NCBI RefSeq assembly: GCF_900660525.1
Contig: NZ_LR214970.1
Coordinates: forward strand, 310,001-374,000
Direction: 5' to 3'
Length of the DNA stretch: 64,000 nucleotides
Source of the DNA: Mycoplasmopsis bovigenitalium
GTDB lineage: Bacteria; Bacillota_I; Bacilli_A; Mycoplasmatales; Metamycoplasmataceae
Of this stretch, positions 21,484 through 32,797 are shown piece by piece. Within the stretch, counting starts at the first letter, position 1. Each line of letters starts with the position of its first letter. The position numbers were made by a program, and so were the translations under genes. The notes below the pieces were generated by a model, which was not told the DNA's origin, ran no database searches, and saw only the letters and a list, made by a program, of their open reading frames with translations.

Positions 21484-23097
21484 CTATTTTTTGTTTTCGT
21501 ACACCGCTTTTAAGAATTCATCAAATAAAGGATTTGATTTAATTACTCTAGTGGTAAATTCAGGGTGATATTGCACACCTAAGTAAAATGGATGGTTTTT
21601 AATTTCACAAATTTCTGCTACTTTTAACTCTGGGTGAATTCCTGAAAAGATGAATTCATCATCTTCAAGGCTGTTACGGTATTTATCAGCAATTTCATAA
21701 CGGTGACGATGTCTTTCATAAAAGACATCTTTACCATAAATTTTTTGAGCAAGAGTGTTGTTTAGTGCCACAATTTTATCTTCGCCAAGTCTAAGTGTTC
21801 CACCTAAATTCATAGTATCGCCATTTTCATAAAATGGAGTTAGGATAAATTCTTGTTCTTGACCATTGGTTGCGAATTCTTTACTTGTTGCATTAGCTAT
21901 TCCTTGTTTTCTAGCTTGTGCAATTGCCATTGCTTGGAATCCTAAACAAATTCCAAGAGTTGGTATTTTATTATCTCTTGTGTATTCAGCAACTAAAACT
22001 TTTGAATAAAAACCTCTAACACCAAAACCGGGTAAAATCATAACACCATCAAAATTGGCTAATTTTGACTCAATATTTTCATTATTTATTTCGCTTGAAT
22101 CAATTATTGTGTAATTTAAATCAATATTTTGGTGTGCTGCCGCTATTTTAAGAGAAGAAATTATTGATAAATAAGCGTCTTCAAGTCCTGTGTATTTTGC
22201 AACAAGCAGTAAATTGACTTTTTTAGTTCTTTTAGCTAAATATTTATTTGTAAATTCATTTCACAAAATATTAGCGTTTTCAATTATTGGTTTATCAATT
22301 TTAAAGTGTTCATAAATTATTTTTACAATTCCGCTTTTTTCTAAAAATAGCGGAATTTCGTATATGTTTGCTTTATCGGGAATATTTATAACATTTGATG
22401 GTTTTAAAAATGCATTTTCGCTTACTTTTCGAATTATTGATTCATCAATACCCTCTTGCGAACGTAAAAGAAGTAAATTTGGATTAATACCAAATGAACG
22501 CAATGAAGCAATTGAAACTTGGCTAGGTTTTGACTTATATTCCTTAGAAGCACTCAAATAAGGAACGAATGCTAGGTGAGAAAACATTACATTTTCGGGG
22601 TATAAAGATGCAAATTTACTAATTGCATAAATATATGGGCTTGATTCAAGGTCACCAACTGTTCCACCTATTTCAATAAGCATAAAATCTGGGTCTTTTT
22701 CTTTTGCTAAGTCTAAAATAATATTATTAATTTCATCAACAACGTGTGGGACTATTTGTACAGTTTTTCCATTGTAAAGTCCTTGTCTTTCTTTTTGAAA
22801 AATTCTTGTAAATATTCTACCTGTTGTAAAATTTGAATCTTTTGCCAACTTAACGTCAATAAAACGTTCATAGTGACCTAAATCTAAGTCTGTTTCACCA
22901 CCATCACTTGTTACATAAACTTCCCCATGTTCAATTGGATTCATAACACCTGGGTCAATATTTAAATATGGATCAAGTTTTAATACAAAGATGCTAAAAC
23001 CCTGTGCTTTTAGTAAATTACCAACACTAGCAGCAGTAACACCCTTGCCTAAACCACTTAAAACACCACCAGTAGTAAAAATAAATTTTGTTTTCAT
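21484..23097 (-). CDS. pyrG: CTP synthase
   Basis: Makes CTP from UTP, ATP and glutamine. 537 aa. The N-terminal synthetase domain starts MKTKFIFTTGGVLSGLGKGVTAAS with VYVTSDGGETDLDLGHYERF and the IEIGGTVGDLES motif. The C-terminal glutaminase domain has the nucleophile region LGICLGFQ, and YHPEFTTR near the end. Several TGA Trp codons lie between 22042 and 22263. It is a single-gene unit on the minus strand. Confidence 0.97.
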
Positions 23098-23149
23098 AAT
23101 AACCCCTTATAATCAATAATTCAAATTTTACATTCTTTATATAAATTTA

Positions 23150-23185
23150 ATAAAAAATAAACAAGCAACGTGTGTTTGCAAGTTT
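23150..23185 (-). terminator. Possible terminator after the HAD gene
   Basis: Imperfect hairpin (GCAA/TTGC and AAAC/GTTT separated by AA/AA) followed on the minus strand by a T-rich run. Weak. Confidence 0.4.
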
Positions 23186-23197
23186 AAATTTGTAAAA

Positions 23198-24019
23198 TTA
23201 TTTAATATTTTCAAGTAAAAATTCACTAATTGAGTTTTCTTGATTGCTTTTAATTATTATATCAGCAGCATTTTTTGCTTCTTGTGTTGCATTTCCCATT
23301 GCAACACCAACTCCTGTACCAATTAACATGTCAATATCATTGCCAGAATCACCAAAAGAATAAACATTTGCACTTTGAATCCCTAATTCATTTGCTACAT
23401 AACTTAAACCAGTAAATTTATTGATATTTAATGCGTTTATATCTAGGTATACTTCATTTGTGTATTTAACACAATAATTTTCACCAATTTCAGTATTAAC
23501 TCTATTGAATGCGTCAAAAATTTCTTCTTTAAAACCTCTTAAGGCGATTTGTACTATATTGTCTTTATTAGTTTTAACAAATTTCTTTAATTCATTCTCT
23601 GATACAATATTTCAACTAGTTATATCCATAACATTTTGAACTTCTAGTCATTTTGGTTTTTGCGCGCTATTTAAATATGTTTTACTTTCAAAAATTGTGT
23701 CAATTCGTATACTAAAATCATGTTTTTTAGCAATTGTAAATAAATATTCAAATACTTTGGGGTCTACTTTGCCTAAAAGTGTTACATTTTTGTTTGATAC
23801 ATTGTATATTACTGTGCCATTTGAACCAATTATGTGGCTAAATGCATTTATTTTTTCGCCAAGAGCATTAATTATGTTGTTTAATGCTCTTCCAGTGCAA
23901 ACTGCATTATAGTGCCCGTTTTTTTGAACTTCCAATAAAGCAGGATAAGTTGATTCATGCATGTTGTTTGCGTGTGTAAAAAGTGTGCCATCTAAGTCAT
24001 ATGCAAATAGTTTTTTCAT
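23198..24019 (-). CDS. HAD-superfamily (Cof-type) phosphatase
   Basis: 273-aa sugar-phosphate phosphatase-like protein. The N-terminus MKKLFAYDLDGTLFTH carries the nucleophile Asp pair. A middle Thr (VCTGRA), a cap domain of type C2b and the C-terminal motif IV (SFGDSGNDIDM) followed by GVGVAMGNA are all visible. The substrate cannot be told from sequence. A TGA Trp at 23648 splits the frame under the standard code. Upstream is nusB. Confidence 0.92.
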
Positions 24020-24097
24020 ATAAATATTTTACATTAATTATGCTAAATTAATAGAGTGTATTTTTCCTTTTCAATTGAATTTACTATTGATTTGCAA

Positions 24098-24120
24098 TAA
24101 AAAAGCCGTCTAGGCTTATT
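24098..24120 (-). terminator. Terminator after nusB
   Basis: On the minus strand: AAGCC-TAGAC-GGCTT followed by a T run. It overlaps the nusB stop. Confidence 0.8.
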
Positions 24121-24532
24121 TTATGTATCTTCTTATTATTGCTTCGTTGATAACAAAAAATTTATATACATTGTCAATAACCTTATTGACATGCTTGTGT
24201 AAATTGTTTTCTTCACCAAAGAAATCTTTTGTGACTTCAATTGCCTCATTAATTGCGATTTTAGGGTCAATCATTAGTAATTCAAATGTTGCATTCAATA
24301 AAATTGCTCTGATTAATGGGCTTTCTTGCTCTCAAGTTTTCTTGTCTAAAAATCTAGAAATTATTCGTATTAAATATTCTTTATTTAGGGCAATTTTTTC
24401 GATTTGTAAAAATTGCTCGCTAGTTAGTTCATCATTTAATTCAAATATACTTTTTAGATTATACTGATTCAATAATTCACATGAATATAAAACGTTAACT
24501 ATTTCGATTCTATTTTTTCTTCGAGATTTCAT
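24116..24532 (-). CDS. nusB: Transcription antitermination factor NusB
   Basis: Helical protein that binds boxA of rRNA transcripts with S10. 138 aa. It starts MKSRRKNRIEIVNVLYSCE; the C-terminal half has AINEAIEVTKDFFGE and KHVNKVIDNVYK, as in NusB. TGA Trp at 24332 (DKKTWEQESPLIRAILLNA). It lies 7 nt downstream of the ECF gene and is probably cotranscribed. Confidence 0.92.
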
Positions 24533-24539
24533 AATAATA

Positions 24540-25403
24540 TTATAGAGAAAATCTTACTTTTTGCTGGTCGATAAGGTATTTTTGTTTAAGTATAGCAATA
24601 GCTGAGTAAATTGGTGCAAGAATTACAATGTAAATTGGCAATATAAATATATCTTTAACAACTATTCGTAAGAATGTGATAATGAAGTCAACTCCATAAC
24701 TTTTAAATTTGCCATTTTGAGCTTTGTTTATATAGTTATAGTATTCAATTCATGAAATTGTTCCTAAAATTCATCTAAACAATACAGCAACAACAATGAT
24801 TATTGAAGTTACCATCAGGTAATTGTTTCATTTTTCATTTTTTGTTTTAGCATACAAAATTGTAAAAGCGAACGTAAAACCAAGAGTAAGCAATCCAAAA
24901 GCAGTTAATGTTGTTAATACAACTAGTTTTGACGCTTTTATTGTTTTATTAATAGCGAGTGCACCGTTTTCATCACTTCGCACAATGTAAACTCATAAAC
25001 ATAATGCAAAAGCCGCAATTATTGATACATATGAAATGATAAAACGAGTATATTTTGAGTACTTAAACATTAAATAATACAATCATGAAGTTAAAGCAAT
25101 AAGCGGTGGCGTAATTGCATAAAGTCAATATCAACTACCAATACTTCCAGTCATTAACATTACAAAAGTATCAGCAATAACTGCTAAAACCGCTCCTTTA
25201 AAACCTCCTAAAATAAGTCCATAAAAAATATACAAAATATATTCCAATGGCACAGGAATGGCTCTTAGTATAGTGAATTTTGCAATTATCATAATTACAA
25301 GATGCATTGCCAGCAATGCAGAAGCCAAAACTAACTCAAAAGGAGTTAATTTAAATATTTTTTTAAAATCATTTTTCTTTGTATTTATAGAAGTATTATT
25401 CAT
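24540..25403 (-). CDS. ECF transporter S component (folate-family-like)
   Basis: Substrate-binding membrane subunit of an energy-coupling-factor importer. The 287-aa protein has about six to eight hydrophobic segments. The conserved S-component core is visible: YILYIFYGLILGGFKGAVLA then IADTFVMLMTG. The layout resembles the FolT family, but the vitamin cannot be assigned. The shared ECF ATPases and T subunit are not in this window. GGAGG precedes the start. It has a long Lys-rich N-terminus. Confidence 0.8.
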
Positions 25404-25466
25404 ATAACCTCCTTGATTTTATACATTGTAATTGTAATACCAAATCAATTTTTTAAGCTTTTAATT

Positions 25467-25472
25467 TATAAT
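25467..25472 (+). promoter_or_regulatory. -10 box of the phosphohexomutase gene, probably leaderless
   Basis: TATAAT ends 6 nt before the ATG at 25479, with no ribosome-binding site. This is the same arrangement as at holA. Confidence 0.45.
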
Positions 25473-25478
25473 TAATTT

Positions 25479-27035
25479 ATGAAAAATACAAATAATTTAA
25501 AAGCAATTGATTTTGGTACTGCTGGTATTCGCGGAATAGTGGGTAAAGGCATTGATCATCTATCTGCCGCACACGTTCAACGAGTTGCTCATGGGTTTGT
25601 TAATTACTTATTAAAAAAATATGAAAAACTTGACAAAATTACAATTGTTATTGGTAGAGACAATAGAAGATTTTCAAATAAATATGCCAAATTAATTGCT
25701 AAAATAGCTGCAAGTTACAATAAAATTCAAGTGATTTTATCGCGTAAAATCACCCCAACACCATTTGTATCATATTTAATTATTTCAAATAAAGCTCAAG
25801 GTGGATTCAATATTACTGCTAGCCACAATCCTAAAGAGTACAATGGAATTAAACTTTATAATGAACATGGTTCGCAATGTTTGCCTGACGAGATTGAATT
25901 AATTAAAAAAGAATTTAAAGATTATTATACATACTCTGATGAATATCGCTGTGATGGTGTTTGACCTGTTGCTAATAATATTCGTAACACAACAAAAAAA
26001 GAGTGAGACAGTTATATAAATAAAGTATTAAATATTGTTCCAAACACTGAATTTTCGAAAGAAATGGAAAAAATTAAGCTTGTATACTCTCCATTGCATG
26101 GAACTGGTTCAACAGTGGCAAATGAAATATTTAAAGGCTTGAATTTAGAGTTTGACAAAGATGTTTTTTATGTTAAAGAACAATTTATACAAGACCACAA
26201 TTTTAAAACTTGTTCTTACCCAAATCCTGAAAGAGACGATGTTTATGAATTAGGTGAAAAATTAGCAATCAAAAATAATTGTGATATTGTGTTGGTTACT
26301 GACCCTGATGCCGATAGAGTTGGTGTTAAAGTTAGAGAAAATAATAAATTTACATTGCTAACTGGCAATGAAACAGCAACTTTACTAATGAAATATTTAC
26401 TTGAAGTTAACAAAGAAAATACCAATAACAAATATATGGTTTATTCTTATGTTTCATCTAATTTACCTGAGTTAATTGCAAAGAAAAGCGGTTTAAAAAC
26501 TTTTATTGTTCCAACCGGTTTTAAATGAATTGGCAAAACAATTGTTGAACAGCAACAAGAAATGTTTTTTGCCTTTGAAGAGAGTTATGGTTCATTAATT
26601 GATTCTTCAATTGCTCGTGATAAAGATGCTATTCAATCAATTGTTGCCATTGTAAAAATGACTCAATATTACAAAAACCAAGGCAAAACTCTTATTGATG
26701 CTCTTGATGAAATATATCGTGAATATGGCTATATAGCAAGTAAGAGTATTAATATCGATATTGACCAAAATACTGATTTAACATTGATTCAGGAAAAATT
26801 TAAAGAATTGGATTTTAAAAATAAAATTGTCCACGACTATAATTTAGAAACTGATTTTATGAAATCAAACATGATTAAAATTTCATTTGAAAATAAAGCA
26901 GATTGAATTGCTTTGCGCCCGTCTGGTACTGAACCAAAAATTAAATTTTATATTTTTGCATATGGTAACAACAAAGATGCGGCACAAAAAACGCTTGACG
27001 AATATATCTCAAAAATCGAAACAATTATAAATTAA
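25479..27035 (+). CDS. Phosphoglucomutase/phosphomannomutase
   Basis: Alpha-D-phosphohexomutase moving phosphate between C1 and C6 of glucose or mannose. 518 aa. The N-terminus has DFGTAGIRGIVGKG, and the phosphoserine loop is GGFNITASHNPKEYNGIKLY. The metal loop is TDPDADRVGVKV, the sugar loop FAFEESYGS, and the phosphate-binding RPSGTEPKIKFY is near the end. Which sugar is preferred is not visible. TGA Trp codons occur at several points. Confidence 0.93.
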
Positions 27036-27049
27036 TAATTAGCTTTAGC

Positions 27050-27077
27050 AACCAAGACGTACAGGCTTGGTTTATTT
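27050..27077 (+). terminator. Possible terminator after the mutase gene
   Basis: Stem AACCAAG / CTTGGTT with a 9-nt loop and an interrupted T tail. Confidence 0.55.
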
Positions 27078-27101
27078 ATGAAGCATAAAAATAAAAAGTA
27101 G

Positions 27102-27107
27102 TATAAT
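27102..27107 (+). promoter_or_regulatory. -10 box of the phase-variable surface-protein gene
   Basis: TATAAT about 70 nt before the start codon, with a run of seven A just downstream (about 27111-27117) and GAAGGAAC as ribosome-binding site. Confidence 0.5.
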
Positions 27108-27178
27108 TTTAAAAAAAGTTTTTAATCAAAATATGTAATTAAATAAATAAAATTAAAAGAAGGAACAAAATATATTAT

Positions 27179-28865
27179 ATGAAATTAACAAAATTATTAT
27201 TAACGTCTACAACAACTATTCTTCCAGCTTTAACATTAGTATCTGCTAAAGCTTCAAATGTTAAAAAGGAAGTAAATAACAATTCATTTGGAGGTTTACC
27301 AAATGCAATTAGAAACGCTCAAGGAAGAAGCGCCAACATAATGGTAACCCCCCCATTTTATTTCTACAGATAATTCAGATGAAGATGGATTAAAAACAGA
27401 ACTAGATAGATGATTATTATTGGAAATCATTTACCAATTTAGCAATGGTATTCATTCTCGTTCTATTACTATGGAATTAGAAGAAAAGTACAGTGAATCT
27501 TCTAGAAATATAAAAAAGGCAATAGAATTATCTGAAAATTACATTGCGGATACAGCCCAAAATATTCGTAATAATGCTGTTTCATGAACCGAAATTGAGA
27601 TGTTTATAAAAAATTATCATCATTATTTATTTTTTTTAGAACAACTTAAAGAAATTATCAGTATTAATAACAACGAAATTGTATCAAAAGTAGATACTTA
27701 TTTTGCAGAAAAAGATCTTGCTAATAGGGATAATGTAAATGGTGATTATTTAGATGTTTTAATGTGAGATGGTTGAAACTCTTTATTCTCTAAATCAATT
27801 AAACCACTATTAGATGTTAAAGCAACACACAACCAAGTTGTTGCACAAAATACTGCTTTAAAAGACGAAAATCAAAATCTTAAAGCTGAAGCTTCAAAAC
27901 TAAAAGCGGAAAATACTGCTCTAAATGCTGAAAATCAAAACCTTAATGGTGAAGCTGCAAAACTAAAAGCGGAAAACGATACCTTAAAAACCGAAAATCA
28001 AAATCTTAAAGATGAAGCCGGAAATTCTACAGATAATTGAAATGATGAAGTATTTTCAGGACTAAATAGATGAATTCTAACTAATGCATATTATATTAAT
28101 CATCAAGTCAAATCTAGTGGAATTATTAATAAATTAAAAGATGAAAAATATGAAAAATCTTCTAAAAATATAATAAAAACAATAAAATTGCTTGAAAGCT
28201 ATATCGTAGCTAAAATGACTATTGCAAGGGATAAAGAAAATGTTTCATGAGGAGCTATTAATTATTTAATAAGCAGCTATTATCGTTATGAGATTTTTTT
28301 AGATCAACTTAATGAAATTATTAATATTGATAACAACGAACTTGTATCAAAAGTAAATGCTTTTTTTGAAGAAAAAAGTATTGATACTAAGGATAATTTA
28401 GATGATTCGGATTTAAGTTATATTTGATATGAGTGACACTCTTTATTCACTAAATCAATTAAACCACTATTAGATGTTAAAGCAACACACAACCAAGTTG
28501 TTGCACAAAATACTGCTTTAAAAGACGAAAATCAAAATCTTAAAGCTGAAGCTTCAAAACTAAAAGCGGAAAATACTGCATTAAAAGCTCAAAACCAAAA
28601 TCTTAAAGATGCGGCTGCAAAATTAAAAGCAGAAAATGATGCTTTAAAAACTGAAAATAATCAATCAAAAAATGATAAAGAAAATCTTCAAAATCAATTT
28701 GGTGAATTAACGAAAAAACACAATAAACTATTAGCTAATAATAAAAAAGACAAGAATAAAATATTTATTTTTATAGTTCTTTTATTATCAATTAACATCA
28801 TACTATGAGCAATAATCGCTTTAATAATTTTTAAAAAATCTTATAAAAGCAAATCAAGCATTTAA
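27179..28865 (+). CDS. Phase-variable coiled-coil surface protein, frame currently broken at a C7 tract
   Basis: The start MKLTKLLLTSTTTILPALTL is a signal peptide (cleavage near VSAKA). The frame ends at 27371 after only 64 codons. A second frame, shifted by +1, opens at 27348 inside seven C residues and runs to 28865 without a stop (TGA as Trp). Removing one C joins them into about 561 aa. The joined protein has two related modules of 220 residues, each ending in heptad-like LKAENxxLKxEN coiled coil. Near the C-terminus is one membrane segment (IFIFIVLLLSINIILW), then a Lys-rich tail. The predicted product is a C-terminally anchored outward coiled coil. No family is recognised. State here: OFF. 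Confidence 0.75.
27348..27354 (+). repeat. C7 homopolymer, putative phase-switch
   Basis: Seven C in very AT-rich DNA, exactly at the point where the two frames of the surface-protein gene meet. Six (or nine) C restores one continuous frame. Confidence 0.75.
27790..27919 (+). repeat. Internal direct repeat, copy 1
   Basis: 130 nt identical to 28450-28579, offset 660 nt (220 codons, frame preserving). It encodes the start of the coiled-coil segment. The sequences on either side are related but diverged, so the whole 660-nt module is an old duplication with a recently homogenised part. Confidence 0.85.
28450..28579 (+). repeat. Internal direct repeat, copy 2
   Basis: Second copy of the 130-nt repeat at 27790. 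Recombination between the two would remove or add one 220-residue module without a frameshift. Confidence 0.85.
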
Positions 28866-28881
28866 TTAGATAGTTAAATTA

Positions 28882-28920
28882 AAAAAGTTAACACAGAAAT
28901 AGGTGTTAACTTTTTGTTTT
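28882..28920 (+). terminator. Strong terminator after the surface-protein gene
   Basis: Thirteen-base-pair stem AAAAAGTTAACAC / GTGTTAACTTTTT, loop AGAAATAG. It is symmetric enough to serve obg on the minus strand too. Confidence 0.9.
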
Positions 28921-28936
28921 TAGTTATAAGAACTTA

Positions 28937-30202
28937 TTAATATTCGCCATCCCATTCGAATTCATATTCAAAAATCCGTACTGTATCACCTGGTTGGATG
29001 CCTTTTTTAATTAAATCATCTCATACACCAAGATTTTTTAGTTTGTTATTGAATCTTAGCAAGTTGTCATAGCTAACTAATGGGATTTTATCATAAAGTT
29101 GTTGAACTTTTGGGCCACTAATTTCAAAATAGCCTAAGTATGGCGAAACTATTTTATAGTCTTGCTCAAGTTTTATTTCAACAACTGTATCCTCTTCAAT
29201 TTCCTCAACAGGCTTTAATTTATTTGCTTTAATTAACTCGATAAGTTCTTTTTTGACTTCATCTAAGTTTTGTGCCGATATTGCCGATATTTCAACAACT
29301 TTAACTTGTGGATATTTTTGCTTGAATTTTGCTAAATTTTCTTGAAAATCAGGCAAATCTGATTTATTTGCAATAACCAATTGGTCCTTATTTTCTAAAT
29401 TCAAACTATAACTTTTAAGCTCATTGTTAATAATTTCATAGTCTTGTAATGGGTCTTTGAATTCAGAACCAAAATCAATAATGTGAGCAATTACACGACA
29501 TCTTTCAATGTGTTTTAGGAATTGAATACCTAAACCACGACCTTGGTGTGCGCCCTCAATTAATCCAGGAAGATCAGCAATTACAAATGATTCATCATAA
29601 TACTTAACCATTCCTAATTGAGGAACTAATGTTGTAAATTCATATTCAGCAATCTTTGCTTTTGCATTGGAAATTGCACTCAAAAGTGTACTTTTTCCAG
29701 CGGATGGCTTACCAACAACCCCAACATCAGACATAATTTTTAGCACGATATGTGCGTCGAATTTTTCACCTTTTGAGCCATTTTCGCTGATTCTTGGGGC
29801 AGTATTGCGCGGTGATTTGAATTTCATATTACCGCGCCCTCCTTGGCCGCCTTTTGCAACTAAGTATTCTTTAGGCTCAATAATGTCAGCTACAACTTTG
29901 CCATTGTTATAAACAATTGTGCCAATCGGCACTGGAACATATTTATCTTTACCGGCGGCCCCATAAAGGTTTTTAGGCCCGCCATTTACGCCATCATCGG
30001 CAGTAATTTTTTTGTTACCGTAAAGAGATAAAAGAGTATTTTTGCCAAGATCGCCAACAAAATAAATATTGCCGCCACGGCCACCATCGCCGCCATCTGG
30101 CCCACCTTTATCAACATGCGCTTCTCTGCGAAATGAAATCATGCCATCACCGCCTTTTCCGGCCACAAGCTGAATTTTAATTTCATCAATAAATCTTGCC
30201 AT
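28937..30202 (-). CDS. obg: GTPase Obg
   Basis: Ribosome-associated GTPase. 421 aa in three domains. The glycine-rich Obg fold covers residues 1-158 (KGGDGMISFRREAHVDKGGP, GGDGGRGGN). The G domain has G1 GKPSAGKSTLL, G3 DLPGLIEGAHQGRGLG and G4 NKSD. A C-terminal OCT domain begins about residue 345. TGA at 29021 is Trp, so the true end is 28937 with an acidic tail. Upstream on the same strand is a HAD gene 19 nt away. Confidence 0.96.
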
Positions 30203-30221
30203 TTTACCCTCCTTACTCTAT

Positions 30222-31034
30222 TTAATTATTTTCTTGTTCATTGAACTTGGTTATGTAATCTTTGATTGCGATCCCTAAGCCGTGTTCTTGAACAGAACGT
30301 GTTACGTATTTTGCTTTTTCCTTGACAAAATCCTTTGAATTATCCATTGCATATGAATAATTAAATCTCTTGAACATTGAAAAATCATTTTCACTATCAC
30401 CAATAACCATTATGTCATTTGCGGTGTAGTTTTTAAAGATATTTTGTAGCATTCACATGATTGCTTTACCCTTTGAAGCTCCTTTTGGTAGGATTTCTAG
30501 ATTCATGTGTGTTTTAATCATTTTTACATTAATGTTGCTTAATTCTTCAATTAATTCATCAATGTTTTCTGTCATTTCAAAGTAAACTTCAATTTTTGAA
30601 ACGTTTTTGATTTCTTGACCCTCATATAATTCAAATTGGTCAAATGTTTCGTATTTAAAGTAAATTCTATTCAAGAATTCTTTATCATCTTCATTAAAAA
30701 TATAAAACGCATCTGAGCTTCAAGCAGCTGCAGAAACTTTACGACTTCTGAATAATTCAAATATTTTTTTTGTTTCTTGGTGTGGAATAAATTCTTCACG
30801 AACAAATTTATAATGTTTAAAATCATAAATTTGTACACCACTTGATCCAATAATGTAATCAGCATTAACAAGTTTTGCTAATTTAAACATTTTAGGACAA
30901 ATAGGATTACCAGTGGCAATATTGAAGCTTAATTCATTTTGTTTAATAATATTTAGATTGTAGTTTGAAACATATCCGTTGCTGGTGTAGATTGTGCCAT
31001 CAACGTCACTAAAAACTATTGGTTTTTTCTTCAT
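30222..31034 (-). CDS. HAD-superfamily (Cof-type) phosphatase
   Basis: 270-aa second member of the family in this window. It starts MKKKPIVFSDVDGTIYTSNG with the nucleophile Asp; NIATGNP carries motif II and MVIGDSENDFSMFKRF carries motif IV. Two TGA Trp codons split the frame under the standard code. It forms an operon with obg. Substrate unknown. Confidence 0.9.
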
Positions 31035-31131
31035 ATTTCTCCTTTTAATTTTATGAATGATTCTAAATCTAATAAATAATACATTATTTTAAAAATTAGT
31101 TAAAATTAATTAGCATGATTAGGAGCGTTAT

Positions 31132-31833
31132 ATGCTTATATTTTCAATTATATTATTGTCTGTGATAATATGCTGTTTTCTTGTTAGTTTTATTTCATGA
31201 TGCACCCCAAATGTCCGTTGTTATATTTACTCAACTAAATTTTCTGTTAATTACCTGACTAAAAAAGAATTAAAATGTCAATATTATGTCGCTGCTGAAT
31301 TATTTAAATTTACAAAAATTTATCTTTATTCGCATTTAAGTGCAATGATACTTTCATTGATTGGGCTTGCTATTTCTATTGTAAATATAATAATATATAG
31401 CAATTTTGAAAACTCTGATGGAACCACTTTTGTATTTTCAATGCATATGCTTCTCTTTTTGTCTTTAATTAGTGTTTATTTTATTATTTGTCTATTTGCC
31501 GGCATTAAAAGATATATTAGAATGAAAAAATGATTAATCTTTAATTACAAATTACCTGATGAATCTCTAATTGAAAGAAAAATTAATGTCAATACAAAAG
31601 AAAGACAAATATATCCAACTAAACATAGATACCCATATTTTACCTTGCCTGCACGTGAAAGATTTTGAACCTTCTATAAAAATGATTTTGAAAATCTTTA
31701 TTCAAATAAGCAAAAATTATTAGTTTATTTATCATTAATAATAGATTTTGATAATGTTGTTGTTGGAATAGCATCAGAAAAATTAAACATTGACATGCTA
31801 AGAGATGAAGCTAAAAAAGTAAATATTATTTAG
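31132..31833 (+). CDS. Membrane protein of unknown function
   Basis: 233 aa from ATG with TAGGAG upstream; not recognised. There is one N-terminal hydrophobic segment (LIFSIILLSVIICCFLVSFI). Two more lie around residues 70-125, forming a three-helix membrane region. A basic cytoplasmic-looking C-terminal half of about 100 residues (TLPARERFWTFY) follows. It stands alone between divergent obg and the deo genes. Confidence 0.75.
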
Positions 31834-31883
31834 AGAACATAGTTTAATTTTTACCAATTTCAATATTTTTATAATAAAATTGG

Positions 31884-31926
31884 TAAAAAAATAAAACATG
31901 GCCAAGTCGCATTGTTTTATTTTTTT
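31884..31926 (+). terminator. Probable terminator after the 31.1 kb gene
   Basis: Long AT stem AAAATAAAACA / TGTTTTATTTT around a 15-nt loop, followed by T residues. Confidence 0.6.
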
Positions 31927-31975
31927 GTACGTTTTATACACTTATAAATTTGCGTAATTGTGCTAAAATATGTTC

Positions 31976-31990
31976 ATAAGTTTAACTTAT
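31976..31990. promoter_or_regulatory. Palindrome upstream of deoD, possible operator
   Basis: Perfect 7-1-7 inverted repeat ATAAGTT-T-AACTTAT about 100 nt before deoD. It lies close to TAAAAT (31965-31970 region). It could bind a sugar-phosphate-responsive repressor; this is a guess from position only. Confidence 0.3.
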
Positions 31991-32085
31991 ATTTATATTA
32001 AATATTATTTGATTATAAGTATATATAAATCTCACTTGATCAGATTTCACTCAAATATCAAATATTCACTAAAAAAGGAGAGATT

Positions 32086-32793
32086 ATGACACCACACATT
32101 CACGCCAAACAAGGCGAAATTGCGAAAACAGTTCTAATGCCCGGAGACCCTTTAAGAGCTAAATTTATAGCTGAAACATTCTTAGATCCAGGTTACAAAT
32201 TAGTAAACACAGTTAGAAACATGTTTATTTACACAGGTACATACAAAGGTAAAGAAGTTTCAATTGCTGGTTCAGGTATGGGATGTCCTTCAATTGGAAT
32301 TTACAGTTACGAATTATTTGCTTTTTACAATGTAGAAAACATCATTAGAATTGGTTCAACAGGGGCTTATGTTAAAGAATTAGCTCTATATGACACAGTT
32401 TTAGCTACTGAAGCTTATGCTGATAGCGACCACTTTAGAAGAATGGTTTTAGGTAAAGAATTCGCATCAAATATTGCACTACCTTCAGCAAAACTAAACC
32501 AAAAACTAAAAGATTCAGCTAAAGAACTTGGCATTGAACTTAAAGAAGGAAGAGTTCACTCATCAGATGTATTTTATTCAGTTCTTTCACTTGAAGAAAG
32601 AGTTCAAGAAACACAATCAACTTGCGTTGAAATGGAATCATTGGCGCTATTTACAAATGCTGAAAAATTAGGTAAAAATGCTTCATGCTTGCTAACAGTT
32701 TCAGATAACTTAGCAACACACGAAGAAACTACTCCAGAAGAAAGACAAACAGCATTTACAAACATGATGAAAGTTGCTTTAGGAATTTTATAA
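32086..32793 (+). CDS. deoD: Purine-nucleoside phosphorylase (DeoD type)
   Basis: Splits purine (deoxy)nucleosides with phosphate. 235 aa. [26 protein letters not shown], then [36 protein letters not shown] and the catalytic Asp in [11 protein letters not shown] strong AAAGGAG site is present. First gene of deoD-deoA-deoC. Confidence 0.97.
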   Translation: MTPHIHAKQGEIAKTVLMPGDPLRAKFIAETFLDPGYKLVNTVRNMFIYTGTYKGKEVSIAGSGMGCPSIGIYSYELFAFYNVENIIRIGSTGAYVKELALYDTVLATEAYADSDHFRRMVLGKEFASNIALPSAKLNQKLKDSAKELGIELKEGRVHSSDVFYSVLSLEERVQETQSTCVEMESLALFTNAEKLGKNASCLLTVSDNLATHEETTPEERQTAFTNMMKVALGIL

Positions 32794-32797
32794 TATT

